Below the pieces are notes generated by a model. The model had not been told where the DNA came from. It saw nothing but the letters and a program-made list of their open reading frames with translations, and did not search any database. From Physella acuta (taxonomy: Eukaryota > Mollusca > Gastropoda > Physidae), in contig NW_026731928.1 in assembly GCF_028476545.1 (NCBI RefSeq), positions 1 through 64,000 of the forward strand: a DNA stretch of 64,000 nt, given 5' to 3'. Shown piece after piece: positions 23,691 through 34,500 of this stretch. The position numbers and the translations under genes were made by a program. How positions within the stretch are numbered: the first letter of the stretch is position 1; every line of letters begins with the position of its first letter.

Positions 23691-25170
23691 AATTTTTTAG
23701 TCAGGTGGTTGATTTTTAAAATGTGTTAATTTAGCCTCTTTTCTATTCATGTATTATGTGTGCCCATATAATTCGTAAGAATATGCAACATGTTACTTAG
23801 GAATAAAGATAGGCAGGTTTAGATCTATGAAATGTTTGTAATGTATTTTTATTAGGGCATTACACTAGTTATCTCAGTTAATCTCTACACTTTTGTGTAT
23901 TTTAATTTTATTTAGATTTTCAGACTTAGTCTATTAAGTCTAGTTTCAGAGTTTCACTACAGGACATTTGTAACATCTTATCAAAAAGGCTAGTCTTTGA
24001 GCATGATGTGTCAGTGTGAGTTGATCTCATTAGTATGGTGAGGATAAAATAGATTTATAGCCTAAGTGGTTGGTCAGTATTGTTTAAGTGTGTGTGTGGT
24101 AAATAAAACTTAGGATAAAAGTTTTTAAAAAATTTGTGTAACGCTTTCTTTCTTAATCTTAATATCCCCCAACAAAATTAAGTAACTAAGTCTAATTACT
24201 AATTACAGTAATAAGTACTGAGTAGATATAGAATCTAGATCTAGGACCTATTTATTATCTATTTACTAGATCAAGCCTATTTTTATTATTAGTATTAAGC
24301 ATTAGGCCTGTAAATTATTTCGCCTAAGGGTTAGTTAGTCTCATTTAGTCATTGTGGCCTATTTAAATTTAGGCCTACTCTAAGACTTCAGAGTAAGAAT
24401 AGCTGATAACTTATTGACTTATTACTAATAACTAATAAATTATTAATTAATAATAAGTAGTTCAGCATCATGATTTTCTTTCTGGATTTGCTTCCATTGC
24501 CTCTGTGACTCAAACTCAAGGCTTTGTCAAGTTTGTCCACCCTAGACTAGTAGTAGTAGTAGTATCAGAAGAGCTCAGGTGTTTGATTTTATAGTTCTCT
24601 CCTTTAGATACGTTGCTGTCACCCCAGATATACTTATTAAAATACTTAATTTAACAACAACAAACAAACAAAAAGACAAACACGTCTAATAATTTAATTT
24701 GCCCGTGGGACTGGGAAGCCAGAAAGAAAGAACTTCAAAGAAGGACTTCTAAAAACCAAGAGCCGAGCTCTCCCGCCCGGGGCTCGTTCTGCTAGGGATT
24801 CTAAATATTATTTACAACAATAATTGCATTGATATAGATCTAAATACAATTATAAGCCTTGGCCAATTTATTTTAATTAGGCATACTTTAACTTAGGCCT
24901 TAATCATAATATAACTACTTGTAGGCTAGGGGCCTCCAATGTAACTTTCTTACACTTACAAATTTACAAGGAGTATTTAGATTTATCTTGTAGTGCCCTC
25001 CCTTGACTGATGTGTTCGTTTTTTTTTTCTTTCGCATATTTGTACTTATTATTGTTTCCATTCTAGTACAAATAACTTAGGCTACGGAATTTTGTGACGA
25101 GTGTGTGGGGGTGTCAAAAGGTGTGTATATAAAAAGAACACGTGTATATGTAATATATTTTGTTCCAGTT
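23691..25170. other. AT-rich intergenic DNA
   Basis: No gene is supported. It contains many short direct repeats of taat/aata, and tctagat and taggcct words. A stretch near 24720-24795 is more GC-rich but has no frame of interest. Confidence 0.45.
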
Positions 25171-25264
25171 TGAATGTTGAATCAAGCTGGCTATTTACTC
25201 TCCCTGACTCCCCATCTGGAGCGATGCGCCCTATCGTTCATTAGGATGATATTTCGAGTCGACC

Positions 25265-25525
25265 CTTTGAATCCCGGTCAGAACGTCCCCCCCCCCCCTC
25301 AAACTTTCGATTTGCACCCCACCCCCCCTCCACCCTTGTCGAGAATTGTCAAATTTGCTCTTAAAAGGCTTTTTAACACTCGAATTAATCACTTAATTAG
25401 GTGGAATTATCATTATTCTCTATATATTTTGCTATTTTTTTTTTTACCTTAGTGTCACCCGCCCCTAAATGGTGTCACCTGGTGCGGTCCGCACCCCCGC
25501 CCCCCCCCCCTCGCTACGCCACTGG
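25265..25525. mobile_element. C-run MITE-like repeat, partial
   Basis: It has the internal unit caaactttcgatttgcacc next to C runs and the right end ctcgctacgccactg, as in the cagaggcgtagcg family. It also has a block ggtgcggtccgcaccc that recurs inverted at 26.53 kb. No left end or target duplication was found. Confidence 0.45.
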
Positions 25526-25639
25526 TCTAACAACATCTCTAATTGTTATAAAGACTTTGCATCGACTATAGACATCTCAATAAAATTACCATCACTGACG
25601 CTGAACCAATGCCTAATCAGGAAGAACTGTTTGCTAGCA

Positions 25640-26330
25640 TATCCCATGCGAAAATCTCCAAATTTGATCTATCAAGAGGATATTAGCAAATACCAATAAA
25701 AGAGTCGGCCAAGAAATGTAACGCATTCATCACACCTTTTGGTCTATACTGTTACGTCCGGGTTTGATTCAACTCAACAACGATTCGTGGTTAACTTTAA
25801 TACTTTTATTGGGACTCAATTTTTTACATAACAGAGTAGCCCTCGCCCTAACCGCTACCAACTAACCGCTGACCCCCCCCCCACTCGTTCACGCGCCCTT
25901 TTATACACCCATTCGACCTTGGGATTACAATACATAACACACCGGGGATAACTACACACTAGGGTAAACTCAACTCACACACGCACTCTCCCCTAAGTTC
26001 GAGACTATTCTAACCTATTCTAATCTGACCTCACAATGACCCGTAACATAATAATATACCATTGAAACTTCCTGAGTTTTGGCCTGATCAATGCCCCAGC
26101 TACGTTCAACATACGGATGAGAAAAATTCTAATTAATAATCCTGACACAGTTGCATACTTGGATGACATATGTCTGTTTTCACAAAATTGGACCGACCAC
26201 ATCAAAGGGTTGAGGTCGCTACTAGAATCTTTAAAATCGCAAGGGTTGACAACTAGACCTAGTAAAATTGAGATAAGGAATGCAAATAACTTTTCTGGGC
26301 CATGTCATTAGCCACAAACTTGTTAAGCAG
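25640..26330 (+). mobile_element. Ty3/Gypsy reverse transcriptase fossil, interrupted by an LTR
   Basis: A plus-strand fragment shows Gypsy RT character: a KKCNAFITPFGLY block before the LTR at 25750, and FGLINAPATF followed by YLDDICLFS after it. Only part of RT is present. It is clearly broken, with no gag, integrase or own LTRs seen. It is an old fragment, judged by its isolation and small size. Confidence 0.7.
25750..26048 (-). mobile_element. Solo LTR inserted in a Gypsy RT fossil
   Basis: The 299-bp sequence starts tgttacg and ends cgtaaca, the TG...CA form of LTRs. On the minus strand it has a TATAAAAG box at 25905-25898 and an AATAAA at 25810-25805, in the order expected for U3-R-U5. 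TATAC occurs just outside at 25745-25749 and again at 26055-26059, so the target duplication may include six extra bases. No internal region is attached, consistent with a solo LTR. Confidence 0.65.
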
Positions 26331-26420
26331 TGTTTCTTCCAGACTTTTTTCTCCGGGGGGGGGGGGGCACTTGAAATTTTCGGGGGTGGGGGGGGGGGGG
26401 GGCGGTAAACTTTCTACCTA
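26331..26420. mobile_element. Poly-G hAT-like MITE, left part
   Basis: The stretch starts cagtgtttcttccagactt and has the G-run, cttgaaattttc, G-run, ggcggtaaactttc structure of the 1236 copy. The right end is not identifiable. Confidence 0.55.
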
Positions 26421-26557
26421 TATCACCTATAATCACGCCGGAGAAGCAATTTAAGAAAACTATTTAAAATACCATAATACAGTGGTGTTTGCAGTGAGTG
26501 TCAAATTGCAGTGGCGAGGCGGGGGTGGGGGTGCGGACCGCACCGGGTGATACCATA

Positions 26558-26942
26558 GGGGTCATCCATAAATGACGTCACGCTTTTTTGACGATTTTTA
26601 CCTCCCCCCCTCCCCTCCGTCACACGTCGTCACAAAAAGCCAGACCCCCCCCCCTAAAATGACGTCACACCTCAACCTACAACCCCCCTCAAAATTGCAG
26701 TTGAATTTTTTTAAAAACATCGATATTTTTCCAAAATCTTGTCTAAACTATTACAATTTATTAAAACAGTTATCTAAAACGCGAAATAACGTCTAAAATT
26801 CGTTTTCTAACATTGCTTTTTTATAATGCAAAAATGTGACGTCGCAACATCTGACCCCCCCCCCTCCCCCTCATCACACATCGTCACAAAATTACGGACC
26901 CCCCTCCCCCCTACGAGTGTGACGTCATTTATGGATGACCCC
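26558..26942. mobile_element. MITE with CRE-bearing inverted ends
   Basis: The two ends are perfect inverted repeats of about 24 bp, beginning ggggtcatccataaatgacg and each containing the palindrome TGACGTCA. The 385-bp element is flanked by ata on each side (26555-26557, 26943-26945). Additional tgacgtca-like words and C runs fill the interior. There is no coding capacity. It sits within another repeat of the C-run type. Confidence 0.72.
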
Positions 26943-26945
26943 ATA

Positions 26946-27705
26946 TAAAAATAAAAATTTGAAAAATATATAGAAGGAACATAAGCTTTTTGCCAGTTCA
27001 ATGAGTTAAAAAGTAAACGACACCACATCCAATACTTTACTATAAAAACGTTGCTTTTTTTCACTAGATATAGACTATAGTCGGATTAAAATAATATGTG
27101 CACAAATTCTTGTGACTTAAGTCGCCCAGATAAGTGTCATTTTTCATATTATTTATCACATTAATCGTAAAGTGACAGAATGCTTACATTTTACTTAAAC
27201 GAATAAATTGTTTTAATCTTAGCCTTAAATAAACTCGGCAAATTTTAAGGCCTGAACAATTTTTAATTTTTACTTTCCCGGTAGAAAATACTAAGCTCAC
27301 GCTGATTGGTTTAGACTAGATTTCTAGTTTCACAAAAATGACGACTAGCAGTAGACGTGATGATGATCTAACTAATATTATGTTATCCACAGTGATAATC
27401 GAAAGAAATAACGTAAAACTAATTTACTCTAGATTTCTAGCATACAAATTATACTTTTCAGTAGGCCTAACATTATTAGATCTAGATCTAATCTAGATCT
27501 AGATCTAGAGATCTAGGCATACTGAAATTAATGACTGCCGCCATGAGTGAGAGTTCAGTTACAGTTAGCCAGTTAGCAGACTGTCCCTGTGACACACACA
27601 CTTCACTATGACTAGAATCTAGCTTTTAGATAGATCTTGGATGTATCTAGATCTAGATCTAGATTCTAGCTAGAGGAGAATGCCTGCTTAATTTTATAAT
27701 TTATG
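26946..27705. other. Intergenic DNA with tctagatc palindromes
   Basis: No gene was found. Dense tctagatctaga-type words occur at about 27478-27518 and 27644-27670. Confidence 0.45.
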
Positions 27706-28247
27706 GGTAATCTATCGTTTTGGGTACGTAAAATCGCCCGCGGCTATTAATGTACGAAAACGTTACCTCATTGTCAAGGCTGTAATAGAAGTATATTGCG
27801 ATATGTTTGTGTCAAATAATATAGATAAATGAATAATAAACCTAAATCAATGGCTAAATATATCAATATAGGCCAGATATTAACTTTAAACAGCAGTGTC
27901 TGCAAGCAAGATTTGCTATATAAACAGCAGCCATTTGTAAAATAGAGTGACTTCCGCCTGGATCTCGCGCTATATGTCTATAAAAATAAAGCTTTAACAA
28001 GATGGCTGCTATAGTAAATGAGCGTGGTTGCATCTGTTGGAAACATCGCTGGTGTTCATTTATTACTGAAAAGTTTTAATTCAATTGTTTAAAAACAGGT
28101 ACATAGATGAAACAAGGAAACATTTTTGTATTTTTCTAAACATAAATCCTCCTCAAAATGTGAAATAATTATTAAAATTTAAGGAGTCACCTGTTTTTCA
28201 CATTACTAGTCGCGGGCGATTTTACGTACCCAAAACGATAGATTACC
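27706..28247. mobile_element. 542-bp MITE with 37-bp inverted ends and perfect 8-bp duplication
   Basis: Both ends begin ggtaatctatcgttttgggt and stay identical for about 37 bp, to a cgcccgcg block. The flanks are a perfect 8-bp direct repeat, aatttatg, at 27698-27705 and 28248-28255. The GG start and 8-bp duplication would fit Merlin, while hAT and P usually start CA. The superfamily is therefore tentative. There is no reading frame of note. Confidence 0.78.
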
Positions 28248-28394
28248 AATTTATGTTTCTAGCTCAATTTTAGAACTTTTGAAAATAATTTTTACGAAGT
28301 GACTAGCGTCTCGCAGAGCGTGGCCCCTAAAGAATAGACTACGCGTCTCGCAGGTTTGATTTGCCATCTTGCAATTGAAAATGCTTACTTTTTA

Positions 28395-28500
28395 GTTCTC
28401 AAACACATCCGCTGTGGTTGAGTCAACAGTATGCCAGCTGTAGTCAAAAGTTCACAGACCCGGAGTTCAGAGTTCGAACCCGGGGATTCATACATTTTTT
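28395..28500 (+). repeat. Possible tRNA-derived sequence
   Basis: gagttcgaacccgggg fits a pol III B box, and tgtggttgagtcaacag about 55 bases upstream is a weak A box. A T-run follows. It could be a SINE head or a decayed tRNA copy. No stable cloverleaf could be drawn with confidence. Confidence 0.3.
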
Positions 28501-29300
28501 TTTTCATATTGAAAATATGACGTAGACTATGATTCTTTTTTTTTTAAATAAAATTTCCAACCATCGTCACTGGCGTGATTGCTTGCCTTACGCTTACTAT
28601 CCCGTGAGTGGAAAATCCCACCACGGCCCACGATCGGCGAGGTCACTGTGAGTTCAGCAGGCCTAAAGCATACGTCATAGACGTTCACACGAGGTCGTCC
28701 GTGTCTTCACTTCTCTCTTCCTCCCACCCCCCCCCCTCAAGCAAATTGAATTTTTTTTTTAAGTTCACATAGGATAAATAATATAGATTTAGATCTACTA
28801 TCACGCATGCTAGATACTAGTAGATAGCTAGGCCTAAAGGTTAAAGGACAGTTTGATTTAGCTAGGTTGCTGCTAGATCTAGGACTATCATCTGACCCAT
28901 CTGACCTCACAAACTTTCCTTGACACTACACTGTACTGTTTTTTTTACAAGTACCAGACTCTTAGGTGTTGAAAATACACTTAATCTCGATCTAGATCTA
29001 TGTCAACGTTAAATTGTTACCACGAAAAAAAAAAATCATTTTTTTTTTAGATCGCGTGCCACCTAGGGTAAAGATTAAGAGTAACGCTGAGCGAACTGCG
29101 CAAATGTGGCCTAATTTTTATCCCATGATTTAATGATGATTTTATGGGTCATCCATTTATCATCTTTATGAGATGACTTGTGGTGTGAAATGGATGGAGG
29201 GAGGGATGGGGTTTGTTGGGGCCATGTGGAAGTCCACATATTGAATTTTAACATGGAAGTGCTTACATTTTAAAACCCATAAAGGATGATTATAGATACT
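28501..29300. other. Intergenic DNA, repeat remnants only
   Basis: Scattered tctagatc words and a ggtcatccatttatc end at about 29150 (degenerate MITE end) were seen. No coding region was found. Confidence 0.4.
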
Positions 29301-29301
29301 G

Positions 29302-29530
29302 CAGAGGCGTAGCGACCCTTCCCGGCGCTGGCGCCCCCACGAGAGCAAATTTTCAATTTGCACCCCCCCCCCCCCGGCCCCACCATACTATATAATGCAA
29401 AAATGCAGCTCAAATAACATTTTAATTTGTTTTAACTACCCATTTTGGCGCCCCTTAAGGTAGGCGCCCGGGGACATATGTACCCCTCTGCCCCCCCCCC
29501 CCCCCCCCCCCCCCCATCGCTATGCCTCTG
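29302..29530. mobile_element. MITE of the cagaggcgtagcg family
   Basis: The ends are cagaggcgtagcgaccctt and atcgctatgcctctg. They are flanked by a perfect 8-bp duplication, agatactg, at 29294-29301 and 29531-29538. It shares caattttcaatttgcaccc and cgcccggggacatatgt with the 7416 copy. Long C runs are present. Confidence 0.78.
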
Positions 29531-29538
29531 AGATACTG

Positions 29539-31500
29539 GTGTTTGATAATGGAATATTCTTTAAAAAAGGGGTGTTGGGTTGTTAGTAGTATTGTTATCT
29601 CAACTAATTTTATGGGTAGAAATTAGGGTTAGGCGTATGGTAGGACCAGGGTTGGGGTTATGGTTAGGGACAGGGTTAGCATTGACATTAGCCAGCCATG
29701 TGTGCATTTAGTTAACTACCAGTAACCTAACACCTCTTTTTTAAAGAAGATGCCATTATCGGACGCCGGTGTAAACATTCTCCACAAATAAAACTTGTAT
29801 CCTGCATGTAAAAGTGGAATTAAGATGACAGTGCTTGTTTTTAAAAAACTTTGCTCAGCGTGTAAGTAAATGAAGTACGAACAGTAGATCTATTTGTACC
29901 CCATTAGGGACATCCATATCATACGTAACATCATGATTTTTAACTAGGCCTATTTTTACCTCCCCTCCCTCACCATCACCTATCTTAATTAAATCTTCAA
30001 AAGCTAGAACACAACACTTAAAACAACAGCACACCTTCGCCTATCAAACCTCTCAAGACTGTAATTTAAAAAATAAAACCAGCAAATTTTTCTAAAATAT
30101 CTATTGAACATGGTCAACATTAATTAGGCCTTGATTGATTTTTATCCAAAATTTTTGTGGATGTCTTAAATAGATTATTAGATGACCCCTTACTAAGCCT
30201 AAATAATACTATTATTAATAGTATTTTAAAATTGTTAGGGCTTTATAAAAGCTCTATAAAAATAAATAGGGCCTAGGCCTATAGTTCAGAAGTGAAATTT
30301 AAAAATTAATTAGGCCCTCATATTTTAATTAAACTAATAAAATAATCTAAAGTGATTAGGGCCCTAAGTTCTAATAGTTTAGACGTAAACAGAATTATGT
30401 CAGAATATTTAGGTCTATGTTTACAAATTAATTTATAGGTCAAGCATATTGTTTTCATATTTTTTTCAAGTAAAAATTTAAAGAAAATGACATGTAACAA
30501 CACTAAATTATAGCTGAACCTCTGCAGATTTTAAATATGTAGTTGATTTGGAGAATAGTAAGGAATAGGCCTACTATATTTATTTTCAATTAATAAGACA
30601 AGGTATTGGGGGAAAAAAAATCAGGAAACCCAATAAATTCTAGACAGATTTTACTGAAAGTTATCTTCCCTTGTTCCCAGTACTCTACATTCTAGTCTAG
30701 AATGTCAATGTAGATCTACACAGGCTTCTCTAGCTAGTAGCTCGCTAGAATAAAATATAGATAGAACTAGATCTAGATTCTGTTAGAGACTCTAGATACT
30801 AGAGATAAGTTAAAAGAAAGATAAAAATCTAGTCTAGATTCTATCTAGATCTAAAAATGTAGATCTAATTTGATTCTAAATGGATCAATCATATTACTTG
30901 GGGGAATAACAGAAGTAACATTATCGACAATCTCAAATAGCAATGTTCTTGCTGACTGTACCAGGATTTTTTCATAAGCTGAAAAGAAAATGTGAGCAGG
31001 CAATCATAGGAGCAAAGATGTTTAGATTTAAGAATAGGCATATTTGATGAATATTTAAAATAATAGACTTGTATCTAGAGAAAGAAAAAAAACTGCCTAC
31101 AACGCTCATAATAGATCAAGTTTATTTAGTTAAAAACTTTTTTCTCACATCTCAAAAAAAGTAAAAATAATTAAATAAAACATAGAAACCAAAGAAAATG
31201 TTTTGCTATTTACCTGTAAATCTGCAAGTATGTCACATATTCTTCTCGCTGTTGTGCATCTCACTAAGATAATTATAATTAAAAAACTTTTATAACACTT
31301 ATTATAAGCAACCCCCCTCCAAAACAAAACAACTTTTTTTTACATTAAAAAATTAGTATGCTTGCTAATTTTTTTGGCATTGTAATGCCATCTGAGATAT
31401 TGAAACAGAAATAATGAAAGCTGTGTAGCCATTTTTTGTCTAAAAAAAGTTTTTGTTAACATCTAGTCTATAGGACAATTTTGGTTACTTACATTACATT
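29539..31500. other. AT-rich intergenic DNA upstream of the helical-repeat gene
   Basis: A degenerate MITE with catccatatcatacgtaac (29908) and gatgacccctta (30181) ends is visible. tctagatc words are dense at 30690-30860. The first exon(s) of the gene at 31514 should lie here, but none could be placed with phase agreement. Confidence 0.4.
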
Positions 31501-31513
31501 TTTTTTTTCACAG

Positions 31514-34500
31514 AGTAGTGATAATATAGCAGATCTTGCTGATGTGATGAAAAAATGTTTGGCAAAAGCAGGTCTTTCTTTTTGTGGAAAAGAATCAAAG
31601 AAAATTCATGTTTCCATCTTTAAAAGTGTATTTGTTGGGTAAATGTTCATTCTTAATTGCATCATTAAATTAGGTGAACTTATAAAGCTTTGTTTCATTA
31701 GATAATAAATTGCTTATTTGTCACTAAAATATTTCTCAGAAAGAGCCAAGCTGAAAGTGGTTTCTCGGGCCAGGATTACTTTTCATTGATAAAAAATGAG
31801 CAGCTTGGTTGGATTTTACTTCTAAATGAAGTACGTTAAGTGTAGTATTCCTTGTAAAAAATCATATTTGTTGTTCTGTGTTTTTAAATTTTTTAATGGT
31901 ATTAACTTAGATTTACAATTAAATTTTAATGGTAATATACTAATTTACATATTACAATCTCATTTCTTTTATAAAGTCTGATTTTCTTTCTATTCTATGC
32001 AGTCACTGGAATACCTGAACATGTCTATTGCCAACACATTTTTAGAAAAGTTAACAGTATTTCTACAACAAAACCAGCTTGAAGGTTGTGTTGATAAAGG
32101 TCATGTTAAACTAAACTTGGCAGCACTGAGCTTATTCCACAAAATAATGTTTGATTTAATTTCAACAAATGCAGAAAATTTACAAAAGCATAAAGGTAAT
32201 AAAGATAAAAAAAAATTTTTTAATATGTAAGAAAACATTTTAATTATATTTTTATTTTTTAATATGTAAGAAAACATTTTAATTATATTTTCATTTCATG
32301 TAACGTTATTTACAGGTCAAGCTTTTATTTGTTTTTCAGATAAAACTTCACTCTTCTACATTAAACAAAGGGAAACATTTATCAAGGAGACCAACACATT
32401 AGCAAGCCATGTCAAGCTATGTTTAACGTCTTTATTGAGAACTCTAGACTCAAGCCAGAATCTTCAACTGATTGTTGATGATGTCTCTTTATTTAAACAA
32501 ACTATTCATGTCATAGCTTTATTCCTAATTGTTATGAATCCATTTACAAATTCAGAAGAAAAGTCAAGAATTTTACAAGACATGTATAATGGAAGAGAAT
32601 CCTTTCAGGTTTCTTACAGAAATAAAAACCTTAACAATAAGCAGGAAAACAAACCTAAAATGACTGTTTGTCTAGACAAACTATTCAAACATCTTAATGA
32701 TCCCAGTGATTCAACAGTAAACAGTGATTGTGTGAAATGTGATCACTTTCAAACGCTAATAGACTCTACTCTATATTTTAGGTCAGCCACATTATACAGC
32801 TGTTTACTAAATGTCTTCTGTCTGGACAAACAAGAAGCTAGACATGAATTTTATAAGCTTTTTTCAAAAATGTTAAGAGACAAAGAAAACAGCAATTTTG
32901 GCCTGCATGTGGTTGATGGATACAAGTTAAATTCCACTCTAATCGAGCTGTTGCAGTCTTTTAGTGATAAATCGGCTTTCCAGTGCCCTTGTTATTTGTT
33001 TGACCAAGATCAGCTAGAGAGTTTAAAGAGTACAGTATTCCAGTTTCCAGATTTAGAGTGTCTCCAGATGACCGACATTGAACTGCTGTTGCACTCTGGT
33101 AGAAACCTTAGTGGAAAGAATGATCTTGAATTGTTGAAATCAGCTGTTGTGAATAGAGAAATAGGGTGGAGAGGTTAGTATGTTTAGATGCTGCTCTAAA
33201 ATTTTTTGTGTAGTTTTAGGTTTAATTTTGGACAATGTTTACTAAGATTTTTTGCTTAAATTTCCTTTTCATTAATACAGCTTAACCTGTGTAAAGGTGC
33301 TTTTTGACATAATTCCTTTCTTCTTCTCAATCAGAGTTATTAGGTGTTGGCTTGAAGAACAGCTGCATTTCTGAATGGTGGGATAAAGGGTAATATTTGC
33401 TTATTTTCAATAAATTTTTGTCTATACTTTATAGTGATAGCTCTTATTTCTCAACAACTAAACATTATACCTCAGGAATTGTTTTTTATATTACAGATTT
33501 TATGATTTAGTTTGGGATAATGAGGCAACATTGTGCACAGAGTCAAATGCCCAACACATGCTTAATGTTGTATGTTTTGCATGTAAAAATCATGTTGAGA
33601 AAGACAAAGTCACAAAACTAAATAGGGTAAGCCACTTTTTACTTCTTCAGTCCACTGCTGTTTTTTTTGGTTTGGTGGTAAATTTTGTAGCACTTTGAAA
33701 CTCTTCTCTAATTAAGTTACTTAATGCTTTTATTAAGTACTCCAAGCCAATTTTTAAAAACAAGCCAATAGTAGATTTGTTCTAAACCAAAGCAAAAGCT
33801 TTTAAGACTATGGGTACTAAATCTTTTTATCTGCTAATTTTTTATCTTAAGTTTTTACCAATTCATGTTCTTGACAATACAAAGACAAAACATAATTGTA
33901 GAACTTTAATAAGTAGTTTGGAGAACCTTTTTATTTTTTATACTTTCTGCTTTAGCATATAACTGGGGTTATTGAATCCTTATCTATTTCAGCAGTATTG
34001 TTTCATGAAATCTCCCATTACATTGCTTATTTTCATTCATCTGATTTTTGTTTATTACAGTTGTTTACTATAATGTTCAGACGTCTGCCTGTGCCACTTC
34101 AAGAGCAGGTCATTTTATCTTACCTTTGTGGAAGTTCATTGATAAATCAAACTGAAGCCTATAATTCAAAAAGTCTGTGCAACACACTAAAGATTTTAAG
34201 TGAACAGGAAATAATTAATCAGCTAACTCCAGTGTTAAACAAACTCACCATGACCAGCATAACAGCAGTAAGGCAACTTGTCACTGTCTTGAACTTCGCA
34301 GTTTCTAACAGATTATTTACTACTTAGATTGATATCTTGTGTCTTAATTCATACAAGTATTTCTAAAACAGTTTTATTTGCTACTTCTGTTAGTAATTTA
34401 AAGTTTGTTAAACTTAATTATTCTTTAAATCATGAATGTAGATGATGCCTCACATTCTACAACTGTGTCTGTATGACCTGGACACTGTCATTAAACAAAG

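Noticed and set aside
27706-28247. Large hairpin or regulatory palindrome.
   Set aside because: The inverted ends are explained by a MITE with a perfect 8-bp target duplication.
28395-28500. Functional tRNA gene.
   Set aside because: A B box is visible but the A box is weak and no full cloverleaf with a plausible anticodon could be drawn. It is listed only as a possible tRNA-derived repeat.
30934-30992. Possible first coding exon for the gene at 31514: an ATG frame ending at a strong gtgagc donor.
   Set aside because: Its phase would create a stop codon at the start of the 31514 exon, so it cannot be joined to it directly.
30851-31263. Two exon-like segments on the minus strand (31263-31214 and 30978-30851) with good splice-like borders and protein-like frames.
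   Set aside because: The only open frame of the first segment ends in a phase that does not match the protein-like frame of the second. The opposite strand of the second segment is also open. No third exon supports either.
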